Shown here: positions 35,556 through 44,832 of the stretch, piece by piece
How the letters are laid out: every line of letters starts with the position of its first letter
Numbering within the stretch: position 1 is the stretch's first letter
DNA from: Agromyces sp. Soil535
GTDB taxonomy: Bacteria > Actinomycetota > Actinomycetes > Actinomycetales > Microbacteriaceae
Direction: 5' to 3'
Assembly (NCBI RefSeq): GCF_001428255.1
Contig: NZ_LMRW01000023.1
Location: 124,309 to 188,308, forward strand
DNA length: 64,000 bases
Position numbers and translations under genes: made by a program
The notes under the pieces: model-generated
The model's input: the letters and a program-made list of their open reading frames with translations, nothing else
The model's database searches: none
Told to the model about the DNA's origin: nothing

Positions 35556-35990
35556 ATGCCCGACGCGAAACCCCGTACCCCCGGCGGACTCGAGCCCAGC
35601 CGGTGGCCGGGGGAGCGGCTCGGGCTCCCCGATTCGGGGCCCGGCTCCGTGGGACGGGTCGGTCGGCGCATCGTCGCCCTCGCCATCGACTGGGCGGCCG
35701 CCCTCCTGATCGCGCTGCTGTTCGCGCCGTACAGCTCGCTGCTGCACTCGTGGCTCACCCTCGGGATCTTCGCCCTCATGCAGATCGTGTTCATCCCGAC
35801 GATCGGCGGCAGCGTCGGCCACCGCCTCGTGGGGATGCGGGTCGTTCCGATCGTCGGCGGATGGGTCGGACCGTGGCGTCCTGTGGTGCGCACGCTCCTG
35901 CTCGTCATCGTGATTCCCGCGCTCGTGTGGGACTCCGACCAGCGCGGCTTCCACGACAAGGTCGCCGGCACGGTGCTCATCCGCGCCTGA
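35556..35990 (+). CDS. RDD-family membrane protein
   Basis: 144 aa. N-terminal soluble part is Pro/Gly-rich; then GSVGRVGRRIVALAIDWAAALLIALLF contains the conserved Arg and Asp of RDD proteins. A second helix spans about 68-88, GHRLVGMRVVPI follows, then a third helix (VVRTLLLVIVIPALVW) and DQRGFHDKVAGTVLI, also typical. Some RDD proteins are thought to transport ions; the role here is unknown. Leaderless, and divergent from glnA1, a location conserved in mycobacteria and relatives. Confidence 0.88.
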   Translation: MPDAKPRTPGGLEPSRWPGERLGLPDSGPGSVGRVGRRIVALAIDWAAALLIALLFAPYSSLLHSWLTLGIFALMQIVFIPTIGGSVGHRLVGMRVVPIVGGWVGPWRPVVRTLLLVIVIPALVWDSDQRGFHDKVAGTVLIRA

Positions 35991-35998
35991 CATGCGAA

Positions 35999-36025
35999 GC
36001 GGCATCCGCCGATGACGGATGCCGC
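35999..36025. terminator. Bidirectional terminator between RDD and DUF4191 genes
   Basis: A 10-bp stem (GCGGCATCCG / CGGATGCCGC) with a 7-nt loop lies between the convergent genes. Confidence 0.75.
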
Positions 36026-36043
36026 ACGCGAGAGGTCGGGGGT

Positions 36044-36757
36044 TCAGCGCATCTTGCCGCGCTGCGGCCGCGCCTTCATGGGGTCGATGCCCTTCGGGAT
36101 CGGCAGGGGCGTCTGGAGCGAGTTCAGGCGGTTCGACACCGCGAGCACCTCGGGCTTGGTGAGCGTGCGCTTGGTCTTGCGGAGCGTGGCCGGCAGGCGG
36201 TGCAGCTCGACGGAGCCGTCGTCATGACCCACCGAGATCAGCGTGATCGGCACGTTCGGGAGGATTCGGGCGACCTTGCGCTGCTCCTCGTCGAGCATGC
36301 GCTTCGTTCGGGTGACCGGGCCTTCGCTGATGAGTGCGACCCCGCCGCGACCCACCGCACGGTAGACGGCGTCCTGCGTCTTGCCGTTCACGGCGATCGG
36401 CATCTCGTTGCCGATCCAGCCGCCGCGGAGGCCGCTGCGCAGCACCGCGCCGACCGCACCCGGCTGGCCGTCGATCTGCGCGTACGCAGCTCGCTCGGCG
36501 CGGCGGCCGAGGATGACGAGGGCGAGCAGCACGCCCGCCAGCACTCCGGCGACGACCCAGAGCGTGATGGTGAGGCCGTTGCCCTCGCCCAGCCACAGCG
36601 CGAGCGCGAGGCCGACGAGCACCGGAGCGAGGAATGCGAGGAGCATGAGCCACTGTGCGCTCGAGTCGTAGCGGCGGGTCATCTGGAAGACCTGCCACAT
36701 CTGCTTCATGCGGCCGGGCTCCTTCGGAGCGGACGGCTTGTCCTTCGTGCGTGCCAT
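36044..36757 (-). CDS. DUF4191 membrane protein
   Basis: 237 aa from ATG 36757. Basic N-terminus, two adjacent membrane helices (about residues 37-83: MLLAFLAPVLVGLALALWLG and ITLWVVAGVLAGVLLALVIL), then a soluble C-terminal domain with RAERAAYAQIDGQPGAVGAVL, DAVYRAVGRGGVALISEG and a basic RPQRGKMR tail. It matches DUF4191, often beside lipA in actinobacteria as here (lipA lies 70 nt upstream on the same strand). Function unknown. A TATCCT -10 lies 7 nt before the ATG, so it has its own leaderless promoter. Confidence 0.88.
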   Translation of the reverse strand: MARTKDKPSAPKEPGRMKQMWQVFQMTRRYDSSAQWLMLLAFLAPVLVGLALALWLGEGNGLTITLWVVAGVLAGVLLALVILGRRAERAAYAQIDGQPGAVGAVLRSGLRGGWIGNEMPIAVNGKTQDAVYRAVGRGGVALISEGPVTRTKRMLDEEQRKVARILPNVPITLISVGHDDGSVELHRLPATLRKTKRTLTKPEVLAVSNRLNSLQTPLPIPKGIDPMKARPQRGKMR

Positions 36758-36764
36758 GGTCTCA

Positions 36765-36770
36765 AGGATA
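36765..36770 (-). promoter_or_regulatory. -10 element TATCCT, leaderless start at 36757
   Basis: TATCCT ends 7 nt before the DUF4191 ATG and no RBS is visible. Confidence 0.45.
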
Positions 36771-36827
36771 CCGGGGGCTGGTGCCGCCTCCGACCGCGTT
36801 CTCGGTGGGCGGAGGCGGCCCGTCGCC

Positions 36828-37817
36828 CTAGCCGACCGCCTGCGCGAACCCGAGCGAGGCATCGGCGAGATGCGCGAGCTCGGCGGGGAGCGTGCGGCCC
36901 TTCACCTGCATGGACTGCGCCCACAGGCGTCCGGCCCGGTACGAGGACCGCACGAGGGGGCCGGCGAGCACGCCGAGGAATCCGATCTCCTCTGCCTCGG
37001 CCTTCAGTTCGACGAACTCCTCGGGCCGCACCCAGCGGTGCACCGGGAGGTGGCGAGGGCTCGGCCGCAGGTACTGCGTGATCGTGATGATGTCGGTGCC
37101 GGCGTCGTGCAGGTCGCGGAGCGCCTGCGAGATCTCCACGCGATCCTCGCCCATGCCGAGGATCAGGTTGGACTTCGTGATGAGTCCGGCGTCGCGGCCC
37201 TGCGTGATGACGTCGAGCGAGCGCTCGTAGCGGAACGCGGGTCGGATGCGCTTGAAGATGCGCGGCACGGTCTCGACGTTGTGGGCGAAGACCTCGGGCC
37301 GGGCCGAGAACACCTCGCCGAGCAGCTCCGGATTGCCGGAGAAGTCGGGCACGAGGATCTCGACGCCGGTGCCGGGCGACTGGCGGTGGATCTCGCGGAT
37401 GGTCTCCGCGTACAGCCACGCGCCCTCATCGGGCAGGTCGTCGCGTGCGACGCCCGTGACCGTTGAGTACCGCAGCTGCATCCGCACGACCGACTCGGCC
37501 ACGCGACGCGGCTCGTCGACGTCGTAGTCGGCGGGCTTGCCGGTGTCGATCTGGCAGAAGTCGCACCGGCGCGTGCACTGCGAGCCGCCGATGAGGAAGG
37601 TCGCCTCGCGGTCCTCCCAGCACTCGTAGATGTTCGGGCAGCCCGCCTCCTGGCAGACCGTGTGGAGTTCCTCGCTCTTCACGAGGCTCTGCAGCTGGCG
37701 GTACTCGGGGCCCATCTTCGCGCGGGTCTTGATCCATTCGGGCTTGCGCTCGATCGGCGTCTGCGCGTTGCGGACCTCGAGGCGCAGCATCCGGCGCCCC
37801 TCGGGTGCGGTGCTCAT
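36828..37817 (-). CDS. lipA: Lipoyl synthase
   Basis: 329 aa. Radical SAM enzyme inserting two sulfurs into octanoyl-lipoyl domains. The auxiliary cluster cysteines C55, C60 and C66 lie in [14 protein letters not shown]; the radical SAM cluster cysteines C81, C85 and C88 lie in CTRRCDFC. The C-terminal [13 protein letters not shown] supplies the conserved Ser. The ATG overlaps the lipB stop by 4 bp (ATGA), so the two are translationally coupled. Substrates SucB and the glycine or pyruvate E2/H proteins need this; sucB and lpd lie close by. Confidence 0.97.
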   Translation of the reverse strand: MSTAPEGRRMLRLEVRNAQTPIERKPEWIKTRAKMGPEYRQLQSLVKSEELHTVCQEAGCPNIYECWEDREATFLIGGSQCTRRCDFCQIDTGKPADYDVDEPRRVAESVVRMQLRYSTVTGVARDDLPDEGAWLYAETIREIHRQSPGTGVEILVPDFSGNPELLGEVFSARPEVFAHNVETVPRIFKRIRPAFRYERSLDVITQGRDAGLITKSNLILGMGEDRVEISQALRDLHDAGTDIITITQYLRPSPRHLPVHRWVRPEEFVELKAEAEEIGFLGVLAGPLVRSSYRAGRLWAQSMQVKGRTLPAELAHLADASLGFAQAVG

Positions 37818-38455
37818 GCGGCGACCGCCGCCTCGGCGTCGGCCAGGAATCGCCGCGTGATCGGCGCGACCAGGTCTTCGGGGATCACGTCGTACCCGAG
37901 TTCGCGTGTGATGGTGGTCACGCCGGCGTCTCGGATGCCGCACGCGACGATCCTCGAATAGGGCTCGAGCGAGTTGCTGCAGTTGAGCGCGAACCCGTGC
38001 ATCGTGACGCCGTCGGCGACGCGGATGCCGATGGCCGCGATCTTGTTCTCGCGGCCGGGCTCACCGACCCAGACGCCCGAACGGCCCTCCACGCGGCGAC
38101 CGACGACCCCGAGGTCGGCGAGCACGTCGATGAGGATGCCCTCGAGCCGGCGCACGTAGCCGACCACGTCGATCGGCTCTGCGAGGCGGAGGATCGGATA
38201 GCCGACGAGCTGCCCAGGGCCGTGCCACGTGATCTTGCCGCCGCGGTCGACGTCGATGACGGGAGTCCCGTCGGTCGGCCGCTCGTCGGGCGCGGTGCGC
38301 TTGCCGGCGGTGTAGACGGAGGGGTGCTCCAGGAGGATGACGGTGTCGGGGCGTTCGCCCCCGACGACCGCGCGATGGACGGCGCGCTGAAGGTCGAGAC
38401 CCTCGATGTACGGCACGGAGTTGGCGCTTAGCCCCGCGACGACGAAGTCGAGCAT
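37814..38455 (-). CDS. lipB: Lipoyl(octanoyl) transferase
   Basis: 213 aa from ATG 38455. Transfers octanoate from ACP to lipoyl-domain lysines. Recognised by [51 protein letters not shown] and the catalytic Cys in VACGI with Lys in NKIAAIG. A TAGACT -10 lies 7 nt before the ATG, so it is leaderless. First gene of the lipB-lipA pair. Confidence 0.95.
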   Translation of the reverse strand: MLDFVVAGLSANSVPYIEGLDLQRAVHRAVVGGERPDTVILLEHPSVYTAGKRTAPDERPTDGTPVIDVDRGGKITWHGPGQLVGYPILRLAEPIDVVGYVRRLEGILIDVLADLGVVGRRVEGRSGVWVGEPGRENKIAAIGIRVADGVTMHGFALNCSNSLEPYSRIVACGIRDAGVTTITRELGYDVIPEDLVAPITRRFLADAEAAVAA

Positions 38456-38462
38456 GCGGTCC

Positions 38463-38468
38463 AGTCTA
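38463..38468 (-). promoter_or_regulatory. -10 element TAGACT, leaderless start at 38455
   Basis: TAGACT ends 7 nt before the lipB ATG and no RBS is present. Confidence 0.5.
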
Positions 38469-38610
38469 GGCGGCCCGGCGCCGCCCACGGCCACGGGCGG
38501 CAAGGCGAGGCCGGCGGGACTCGTCCTCGACACCGTCGGGCGTGCGCGCGACGCTCACGCGCGACGCCGTGCGTCAGCCCGTCGCCCCGAGGATCGTCGA
38601 GCATCGTCGC

Positions 38611-40212
38611 ATGAGCCGTCGTCCACGCCGTGCCAGTCCCGCGCCGTCGCCCCAGAACGGCGACGCGCCGCCGCTCGAGGGCAGGCTCGTCGGGTACCGC
38701 CTCGTGCGGCGGATCGCCTCGGGCGACCGCGCCGACGTGTACCTCGCCGCAGCCGGGGCCGCCGAGCCGCTCGAGCCCGCGGTCGAGTTCGCGCCGGGGG
38801 GAGCGCAGTCCGCAGACGCCGCCGCCGCACCCGTGCTCGTGGTCCTGCGGGTCTACGACGCCGACGTGCCCGAGGCATCCATCGCGTGCGAGATCGACGC
38901 GATGTCGGCGGATGCCTCGGGCACGCTCCCCGCGCTCCACGACGTCGCGACGCTCGACGACGGCCGTTGCTGCGTGGTCGTCGAGCGCATCGGGGGCGTC
39001 TCCCTCGCGCGGGTCCTCGCCGAGCGCACGATCGCCGCGGGCGAGGCCGTGACGATCCTGGCGCCGATCGTCGTGGCGGTCGAAGAGTTGGCGCGCGGCG
39101 GGTTCGTCCACGCCGGTCTCGCGGCGAACGACGTCCTCCTCGATGACGCCGGACGACCGCGCCTCGTCGGGCTGGGCTCGCTGCAGAGACTCCCGGCACA
39201 TGGGGCGGAGCGCATCGCGATGGTGCGGCTCGCGCATGAACGCCTCGCCGACCTGCTCGAGGACGTGACCGCCGCGGTCGTGCCGGTGGGGGCGTTCGAC
39301 GAGGCCGTCGAACTGATCCGCGCGCGCCTCGCCGTGCGCCCGTTCGTGCCGTGCGAGGCCGATCTCGAACGGCGGTTGTTCGCGGCGGCGGCGCCCGAGC
39401 CGATCCGCGGAATCGACGTGCGGCCACGGCCGCGACGGCTGCCCGCACGCCTCGCCCCGCCCGTGGCCGCGGAGGAAGCGCACGACGTCGTGTCGCCGCC
39501 CGGCCGTGGAATCGGCGTGATCGGTGGCGGGCTCCGAAGGATGCTCGCACTGGCGCAGGCGCCCGACGAAGTCGTGGAGCAGGTCGCGGGTGCCGCCGAC
39601 GTGGATCTCCTGGCTCAGGTGCAGCGGCGGATCGGCGCGGTCGTCCGCGGACGAGGGCGCTCCTTGACGTTCGGTGCGCTCATCGGGGGCGCGGCGCTGG
39701 TGGTGATGCTCACGCTCGTGCCGCCCATGACCGCGGACGACGTCCGCCGGCCGTCGGCGGATTCCTCGGCGGCAACGCTCCGGCCGGAGGACATGCCGGA
39801 TGCCCCGACCACGGGTGCCGGAGCGGCTCCCGACGCCGCGGTGGCCGACGCGACCGAGACACCGGAGCCCCACGACGAGGCGGCGATCATGAGAGCGGAC
39901 GATCCCGTCGCCGCGGCGATCGTGTTGCTGGAGCGCCGTGCAGGATGCTTCGAGGTCCTCGATCTCGACTGCATCGGAACGGTGGTGCAGCCGGGGTCGG
40001 CCATCGAGGCGGCCGACCTGAATGCGATCGCCGCTGCGCGCGATGGCGCCGAGCCGCCCTCCACCCGCTTCGACCCTGCGACCATCGAGCTCGCCGCGGA
40101 GATGGGTGGTGCGGTGCTGGTCCGCGCCGAGACGACCCCCGGACGTGAACCGGCCTCGCTCCTCATGGTGAGGGGCGAGGCCGGTTGGCGTCTGCGCGAG
40201 CTGTTCGACTAG
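38611..40212 (+). CDS. Membrane-anchored pseudokinase-like protein
   Basis: 533 aa from ATG 38611; an in-frame ATG at 38542 is possible. The N-terminal half (about 25-250) folds like a Ser/Thr kinase: [21 protein letters not shown] is a glycine-loop remnant. Catalytic residues are lost: the beta-3 Lys position reads VLRVY, the HRDLKPxN loop reads HAGLAANDV, and DFG reads VGLGS. One membrane helix near residue 355 ([17 protein letters not shown]) separates it from an extracellular C-terminal domain of about 160 residues ([16 protein letters not shown]). This suggests a signalling scaffold rather than an enzyme. It converges on sucB, sharing CTAG at the stops. Confidence 0.72.
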   Translation: MSRRPRRASPAPSPQNGDAPPLEGRLVGYRLVRRIASGDRADVYLAAAGAAEPLEPAVEFAPGGAQSADAAAAPVLVVLRVYDADVPEASIACEIDAMSADASGTLPALHDVATLDDGRCCVVVERIGGVSLARVLAERTIAAGEAVTILAPIVVAVEELARGGFVHAGLAANDVLLDDAGRPRLVGLGSLQRLPAHGAERIAMVRLAHERLADLLEDVTAAVVPVGAFDEAVELIRARLAVRPFVPCEADLERRLFAAAAPEPIRGIDVRPRPRRLPARLAPPVAAEEAHDVVSPPGRGIGVIGGGLRRMLALAQAPDEVVEQVAGAADVDLLAQVQRRIGAVVRGRGRSLTFGALIGGAALVVMLTLVPPMTADDVRRPSADSSAATLRPEDMPDAPTTGAGAAPDAAVADATETPEPHDEAAIMRADDPVAAAIVLLERRAGCFEVLDLDCIGTVVQPGSAIEAADLNAIAAARDGAEPPSTRFDPATIELAAEMGGAVLVRAETTPGREPASLLMVRGEAGWRLRELFD

Positions 40213-41732
40213 ATCCCGAGCTGCGACTCGAAGTCGCCTTCCTCGAGGCGCTCCTTGACCGCGGTGAGGAAGCGTGCCGCATCCGCGCCGTCGATGATGC
40301 GGTGATCGTACGAGAGGGCGAGATAGATCATCGAGCGGATCGCGATAGCGTCCTCTCCGTCCTGCTTGACCACGACGGGGCGCTTCACGACGATCCCGGT
40401 GCCGAGGATCGCCGACTGCGGCAGGAAGACGACCGGGGTGTCGAAGAGCGCGCCGCGCGAGCCGGTGTTGGTCAGCGTGAACGTGCCACCCGAGAGTTCG
40501 TCGGGCTTCAGCTGGTTGTTGCGGGTGCGTCCGGCGAGGTCGGCGATCTGGGCCGCGAGCTCGGCGATGTCGAGGTCGCCGGCGTTGCGGATCACCGGGG
40601 TCAGGAGTCCACGCTCGGTGTCGACCGCGATGCTCATGTTCTCGGTGGGCGGGTACACGATGCTGTCGCCGTCGACCGTCGAGTTGATGATCGGGTAGGC
40701 GCGGAGCGCCTCCGCGGCGGCGAGCGCGAAGAACGGCAGGAACGACAGCTTGTTGCCGGTCTTCTCGAGGAATGCGCCCTTCACGCGGTCTCGCAGGCGC
40801 GCGACGCGGGTGACGTCCACCTCGACGACCGTGGTGAGCTGGGCGGTCGACGTCATCGAGACGACGGCACGCTCGGCCACGACCTTGCGGAGGCGAGTCA
40901 TCGGCACCGTCGTGCCGCGGAGCGGCGAGACTTCGAGGGGCGTGCGGGCAGGTGCGGCGGCCGCGACCTGCGCCGCCGGCACCACGTGCGCCGAGATGAC
41001 GTCCTGCTTGCGGATGCGTCCTCCGACGCCCGTGCCCGTCACCCTCGCGAGGTCGACGCCCTGCTCGTTGGCCAGCTTCCGCACGATCGGCGTCACGTAG
41101 CCGCTCGTGCCAGCGTGGGCCCCTGACGGTGCGGCGGGCGCAGCCGGAGCCGGAGCGACAGGCGCTGCGGGTGCCGGGGCAGCGGGGGCCGCCTGCGGTA
41201 CGGGTGCGGCGGGCGCCTCGGGAGTCGGCGCCGGAGCGGGTGCGGCCGGAGCAGCGGGAGCCGCCTCGGCGACCGGAGCTGCGGGCGCCGCCTGCGGCGC
41301 GGGTGCGGCGGGCGCCTCGGGAATCGGAACCGGCGCCGGTGCGACCGGAGCTGCGGGTGCCGCCTGCGGCGCGGGTGCGGCGGGCGCCTCGAAGACCGGC
41401 GCCGGAGCGGGAACGGGAGCCGGTGCGGCGGGCGCAGCCTCGGGCGCCGGCGCAGCCGCCGCGGGGGCTTCCTGGGCGGGCGCCGCAGCAGCGGAACCGT
41501 TGCCGATCGTCACCAGGGGGGTGCCCACCTCGACCGTCTCGTCCTCCTGGACGAGGATCGCCTCGATGACCCCGGCCACCGGCGACGGGATCTCGGTGTC
41601 GACCTTGTCGGTCGACACCTCGAGCAGCGGTTCGTCGACCTCCACACGGTCGCCGACGTTCTTCAGCCAGCGTGTGACCGTGCCCTCCGTGACACTCTCC
41701 CCGAGTGCCGGGAGGCTGACGGATTCGCTCAT
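40209..41732 (-). CDS. sucB: Dihydrolipoamide acyltransferase (2-oxoglutarate dehydrogenase E2 type)
   Basis: 507 aa. A single lipoyl domain (residues 1-75) has lipoyl Lys43 in [13 protein letters not shown] Pro/Ala-rich linker of about 125 residues (78-203) with repeated [13 protein letters not shown] units follows, then a peripheral subunit-binding domain ([17 protein letters not shown], about 210-245) and the acyltransferase core ending [15 protein letters not shown] with catalytic His and Asp. In actinomycetes this E2 may serve both pyruvate and 2-oxoglutarate complexes. RBS GAAGGAG. lpd lies 66 nt upstream on the same strand. The stop shares 4 bp with the convergent pseudokinase gene. 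Confidence 0.93.
   Translation of the reverse strand: MSESVSLPALGESVTEGTVTRWLKNVGDRVEVDEPLLEVSTDKVDTEIPSPVAGVIEAILVQEDETVEVGTPLVTIGNGSAAAAPAQEAPAAAAPAPEAAPAAPAPVPAPAPVFEAPAAPAPQAAPAAPVAPAPVPIPEAPAAPAPQAAPAAPVAEAAPAAPAAPAPAPTPEAPAAPVPQAAPAAPAPAAPVAPAPAAPAAPSGAHAGTSGYVTPIVRKLANEQGVDLARVTGTGVGGRIRKQDVISAHVVPAAQVAAAAPARTPLEVSPLRGTTVPMTRLRKVVAERAVVSMTSTAQLTTVVEVDVTRVARLRDRVKGAFLEKTGNKLSFLPFFALAAAEALRAYPIINSTVDGDSIVYPPTENMSIAVDTERGLLTPVIRNAGDLDIAELAAQIADLAGRTRNNQLKPDELSGGTFTLTNTGSRGALFDTPVVFLPQSAILGTGIVVKRPVVVKQDGEDAIAIRSMIYLALSYDHRIIDGADAARFLTAVKERLEEGDFESQLGI
41120..41500. repeat. Short tandem repeats coding the SucB Pro/Ala linker
   Basis: Imperfect units built on GCGGGCGCCTCGG, GCGGGTGCCGCCTGCGG and GGTGCGGC recur through the segment coding the flexible linker between lipoyl and subunit-binding domains. 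Copy number may vary between strains. Confidence 0.6.
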
Positions 41733-41798
41733 GCGCTTGTCTCCTTCACAGCGTGTGACGCTTTCTAGCTTATTGCAGTCGTGTTTCCAGGGTCCGGC

Positions 41799-43172
41799 TC
41801 AGAGCACGTGGAGCGGCTTGCCGGCCAGCTTCAGGAACGCCTCGCCGAGCGCCTCGTTCTGCGTCGGGTGGGCGTGGATGAACGGCGCGATGTCCTCGGG
41901 GTACGCCTCCCAGTTGACCGCGAGCTGGGCTTCGCCGATCAGTTCGCCGACGCGCGCGCCGATCATGTGCACGCCGACCACCGGGCCGTCGTTCACGCGC
42001 ACCACCTTGATGGAGCCGCTCGTCCCGAGGATGTGGCTCTTGCCGTTGCCGGCGAGGTTGTACTCGTACGAGGAGACCTGGTCGGCGCCGAACTTCTCGG
42101 CCGCGCGCGACTCGGTGTAGCCGATCGAGGCGACCTCGGGCTCGCAGTAGGTGACCTTCGGGATGTTGACGTCCTCGACGACGATCGGGTTGAGGCCGGC
42201 GATCTCCTCTGCGACGAAGATGCCCTGCTGGAAGCCGCGGTGCGCGAGCTGGAGGCCGGGGACGATGTCGCCGACCGCATAGACGCCGGGCACGTTGGTC
42301 GCGAGCCGCTCGTTCGTGATGACGAAGCCCCGGTCCACGGTGATGCCGGCCTCTTCGTAGCCGAGGCCCTGGGTGACGGGACCGCGGCCGACGGCGACGA
42401 GGAGCAGTTCGGCCTCGACGGTCTCACCGTTCTCGAGGGTCACCACGACGCCGTCGTCATGCTGCGTGACGCCCTGGAAGCGGGTGCCGAGCTTGTACTC
42501 GATGCCGCGCTTGCGGAACGCGCGCTCGAGCTGTTTCGAGACCGACTCCTCCTCGTTGGGCACGAGGTGGGGGAGGGCCTCGATGATGGTGACCTCGGCG
42601 CCGAACGACTTCCAGACGCTCGCGAACTCGACGCCGATGACCCCGCCGCCGAGCACGGCGACCTTGCGCGGCACGAAGTCGAGCTCGAGGGCCTGCTCGC
42701 TGGTGATGACGCGGCCGCCGAGCTCGAGACCGGGAAGCGACCGCGAGTAGGAACCGGTGGCGAGCACGATGTTCTTGCCGACGATGCGGTCGTCGCCGAC
42801 CTGAACGGCGTTCGGTGCGACCAGGCGACCCTCGCCTTCGATCACGGTGATGCCGCGGGCCTTGATGAGGCCCTGCAGGCCCTTGAACTTGCTGGAGACG
42901 ACAGCCTCGCGGTACTGCGTGACGGCGGGCACGTCGATGCCCTCGAACGTGGAGCGGACGCCGAACTTCGAGGACTCTCGCGAGCTGTCCGCGACCTCGG
43001 CCGCGTGCAGCAGCGCCTTCGTCGGGATGCACCCGCGGTGCAGACACGTGCCACCGAGCTTGTCCTTCTCGATCAAGCCGACGGTGAAGCCCAGCTCGGC
43101 GGCACGCAGCGCCGCCGCGTACCCTCCGCTGCCGCCACCGAGGATGACAATGTCAAAGTTCTGCTCGGACAA
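41799..43172 (-). CDS. lpdA: Dihydrolipoamide dehydrogenase (E3)
   Basis: 457 aa from TTG 43172, chosen because AAGGGAG lies 8 nt upstream and MSEQNFDIVILGGGSGG then starts correctly. Reoxidises lipoamide with NAD+. FAD motif GGGSGG (12-17), redox disulfide C43/C48 in GGTCLHRGCIPTK, NAD motif VLGGGVIGVEFA, and the C-terminal His-Glu pair in HAHPTQNEALGEAF. Pairs with SucB 66 nt downstream, and its E2 substrate depends on lipB/lipA nearby. Confidence 0.95.
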   Translation of the reverse strand: MSEQNFDIVILGGGSGGYAAALRAAELGFTVGLIEKDKLGGTCLHRGCIPTKALLHAAEVADSSRESSKFGVRSTFEGIDVPAVTQYREAVVSSKFKGLQGLIKARGITVIEGEGRLVAPNAVQVGDDRIVGKNIVLATGSYSRSLPGLELGGRVITSEQALELDFVPRKVAVLGGGVIGVEFASVWKSFGAEVTIIEALPHLVPNEEESVSKQLERAFRKRGIEYKLGTRFQGVTQHDDGVVVTLENGETVEAELLLVAVGRGPVTQGLGYEEAGITVDRGFVITNERLATNVPGVYAVGDIVPGLQLAHRGFQQGIFVAEEIAGLNPIVVEDVNIPKVTYCEPEVASIGYTESRAAEKFGADQVSSYEYNLAGNGKSHILGTSGSIKVVRVNDGPVVGVHMIGARVGELIGEAQLAVNWEAYPEDIAPFIHAHPTQNEALGEAFLKLAGKPLHVL

Positions 43173-43240
43173 ACCGCAATCTCCCTTGCGCAACTGATCT
43201 GCGACACGAACTGCCGCCGGTTCGTAGACGGGGGCAGGCT

Positions 43241-43265
43241 GTATGGGCGACGTTCTCGCCCATAC
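43241..43265 (-). terminator. Hairpin terminator after pepA
   Basis: GTATGGGCGA / TCGCCCATAC, 10 bp with a 5-nt loop, lies just after the pepA stop and about 70 nt before the lpdA start. It could also be an operator for lpdA. Confidence 0.6.
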
Positions 43266-43272
43266 GACCTTA

Positions 43273-44745
43273 CTACCCGGCGACGAGGTCCTCGCCCAGC
43301 CGCACGAGCGTGCGCACGGCGACTCCGGTGCCCCCCGATCCGGTGAATCCCCACGCCGCTCCGGCGTTGTTCGACGGCCCCGCGATGTCGAGGTGAGCCC
43401 ACGGGATCCGCTCGTCCGAACCCTCCCGCGTGCCCACGAACTCGCGCAGGAACACGCCGGCCAGCAGCATGCCGGGGACCGTCACGCCGAGCTTCGTGTT
43501 GGCCAGGTCCGCCACGTCGGACTTCAGGAGGGGGAGCAGGTCGTTCGGCAGGGGCATGGGCCAGGTCGCCTCACCGACGGCGTCGGCGGCGGCCCGCACC
43601 TTCGCGACGAGGGCATCGTCTCCCATGAGTCCCGAAATGCGGTGTCCGAGGGCGACGACCTGGGCCCCCGTCAGCGTCGCGACGTCGACGATCGCGTCGG
43701 GCTGCTCCTCGCTCGCGGCGACGATCCCGTCGGCCATCACGAGGCGGCCCTCGGCGTCGGTGTTGAGGACCTCGACCGTGGTGCCGCCGTGCATGCGCAA
43801 CACGTCGTTCGGACGCACCGCCGTGCCCGACGGGAGGTTCTCGGCGAGGGCGAGCCAGCCCGTCACGCGGATGGGCACCCGCAGCTCCGCCAGTGCGACC
43901 ACCGTCGCGAGCACGGCGGCCGCGCCGGCCATGTCGGTCTTCATGCCGACCATCGACGCCATGGGCTTCAGCGACAGGCCGCCGGAATCGAACGTGATGC
44001 CCTTCCCGACCAGCGCCAGGTGAGCGGATGCCCCGGCCGGCGCGTAGTCGAGTCGCACGAGCCGCGGACCGCGGCTCGAGCCGAGCCCGACGCCGAGGAT
44101 GCCCCCGAAGTCATCTGCCGCGAGCGCCTCCTCATCCCACACCTTCGCGGACACGCCTGCACTGCTGGCCGCCTCGACCGCGAGCTCGGCGAGCCGCGCG
44201 GGGAAGAGGTCTGCCGGCGACGCGTTCACGAGGTCCTTGGTGCGGGCGACGCCCGCGGCGACCGCACGCACCCGCTCGAGCCCGATCCCGTCCGCATCGA
44301 GCGGAGTGTGCAGGGTGATCCGCTCCACGGGCGACTTCGGCTTGGATCGGTACTCCGAGTAGGCGTACGCGCCGAGCGCCGCCCCCTCGAGGGTCGCGGC
44401 GGCGACCTCGGCGTCATCCGTGGGAATGGCGATCGCGAGCGAGGTGATGCCGTTGAGCTGGCGCACCGCGCTGCCGACGGCCAGGCGCAGCACCGCCGCA
44501 TCCACTCCCTCGCCCGTGCCGACCACCGCGACGACGCGCGGGCCGTCGGCGACGCCGGGTAGCCGAGTGAGTTCCTCCGCCGACCCCTTCGCGCCGAGCG
44601 CGTGCAGTGCCGCGGCAACCCACTCGAACCCGTCGACGGCGAGCATTTCGGCCCCTTCGGTACCGGACGTCGCCGCGAGAAGCACGACATCGGCGTCGGA
44701 GCGGGAGGCGGGGGCGTCGGTGACGGAGAGCGAGGGCACGGTCAT
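43273..44745 (-). CDS. pepA: Leucyl aminopeptidase, M17 family
   Basis: 490 aa. Cytosolic dizinc aminopeptidase removing N-terminal residues. The N-terminal macro-like domain occupies about 1-165. The catalytic domain has LVGKGITFDSGGLSLKP (Lys and Asp ligands), KTDMAGAAAV, the NTDAEGRLVMADG signature with Asp, Glu and Arg, and GFTGSGGTGVAVRTL near the end. A TACGAT -10 lies 7 nt before the ATG, so it is probably leaderless. Divergent from the PAC2 gene, 87 bp between starts. Confidence 0.95.
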   Translation of the reverse strand: MTVPSLSVTDAPASRSDADVVLLAATSGTEGAEMLAVDGFEWVAAALHALGAKGSAEELTRLPGVADGPRVVAVVGTGEGVDAAVLRLAVGSAVRQLNGITSLAIAIPTDDAEVAAATLEGAALGAYAYSEYRSKPKSPVERITLHTPLDADGIGLERVRAVAAGVARTKDLVNASPADLFPARLAELAVEAASSAGVSAKVWDEEALAADDFGGILGVGLGSSRGPRLVRLDYAPAGASAHLALVGKGITFDSGGLSLKPMASMVGMKTDMAGAAAVLATVVALAELRVPIRVTGWLALAENLPSGTAVRPNDVLRMHGGTTVEVLNTDAEGRLVMADGIVAASEEQPDAIVDVATLTGAQVVALGHRISGLMGDDALVAKVRAAADAVGEATWPMPLPNDLLPLLKSDVADLANTKLGVTVPGMLLAGVFLREFVGTREGSDERIPWAHLDIAGPSNNAGAAWGFTGSGGTGVAVRTLVRLGEDLVAG

Positions 44746-44752
44746 GCAGCCG

Positions 44753-44758
44753 ATCGTA
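44753..44758 (-). promoter_or_regulatory. -10 element TACGAT, leaderless start at 44745
   Basis: TACGAT ends 7 nt before the pepA ATG and no RBS is present. Confidence 0.45.
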
Positions 44759-44820
44759 CGTGTTCGCTCTCGGCATCATCCGACCGGGCCGCAGGCAGCG
44801 GGGGTCGTCGGGCGCGTCAG

Positions 44821-44826
44821 TAGGCT
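44821..44826 (+). promoter_or_regulatory. -10 element TAGGCT, leaderless start at 44833
   Basis: TAGGCT ends 6 nt before the PAC2-family ATG; no RBS lies between. Confidence 0.55.
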
Positions 44827-44832
44827 GGATGC

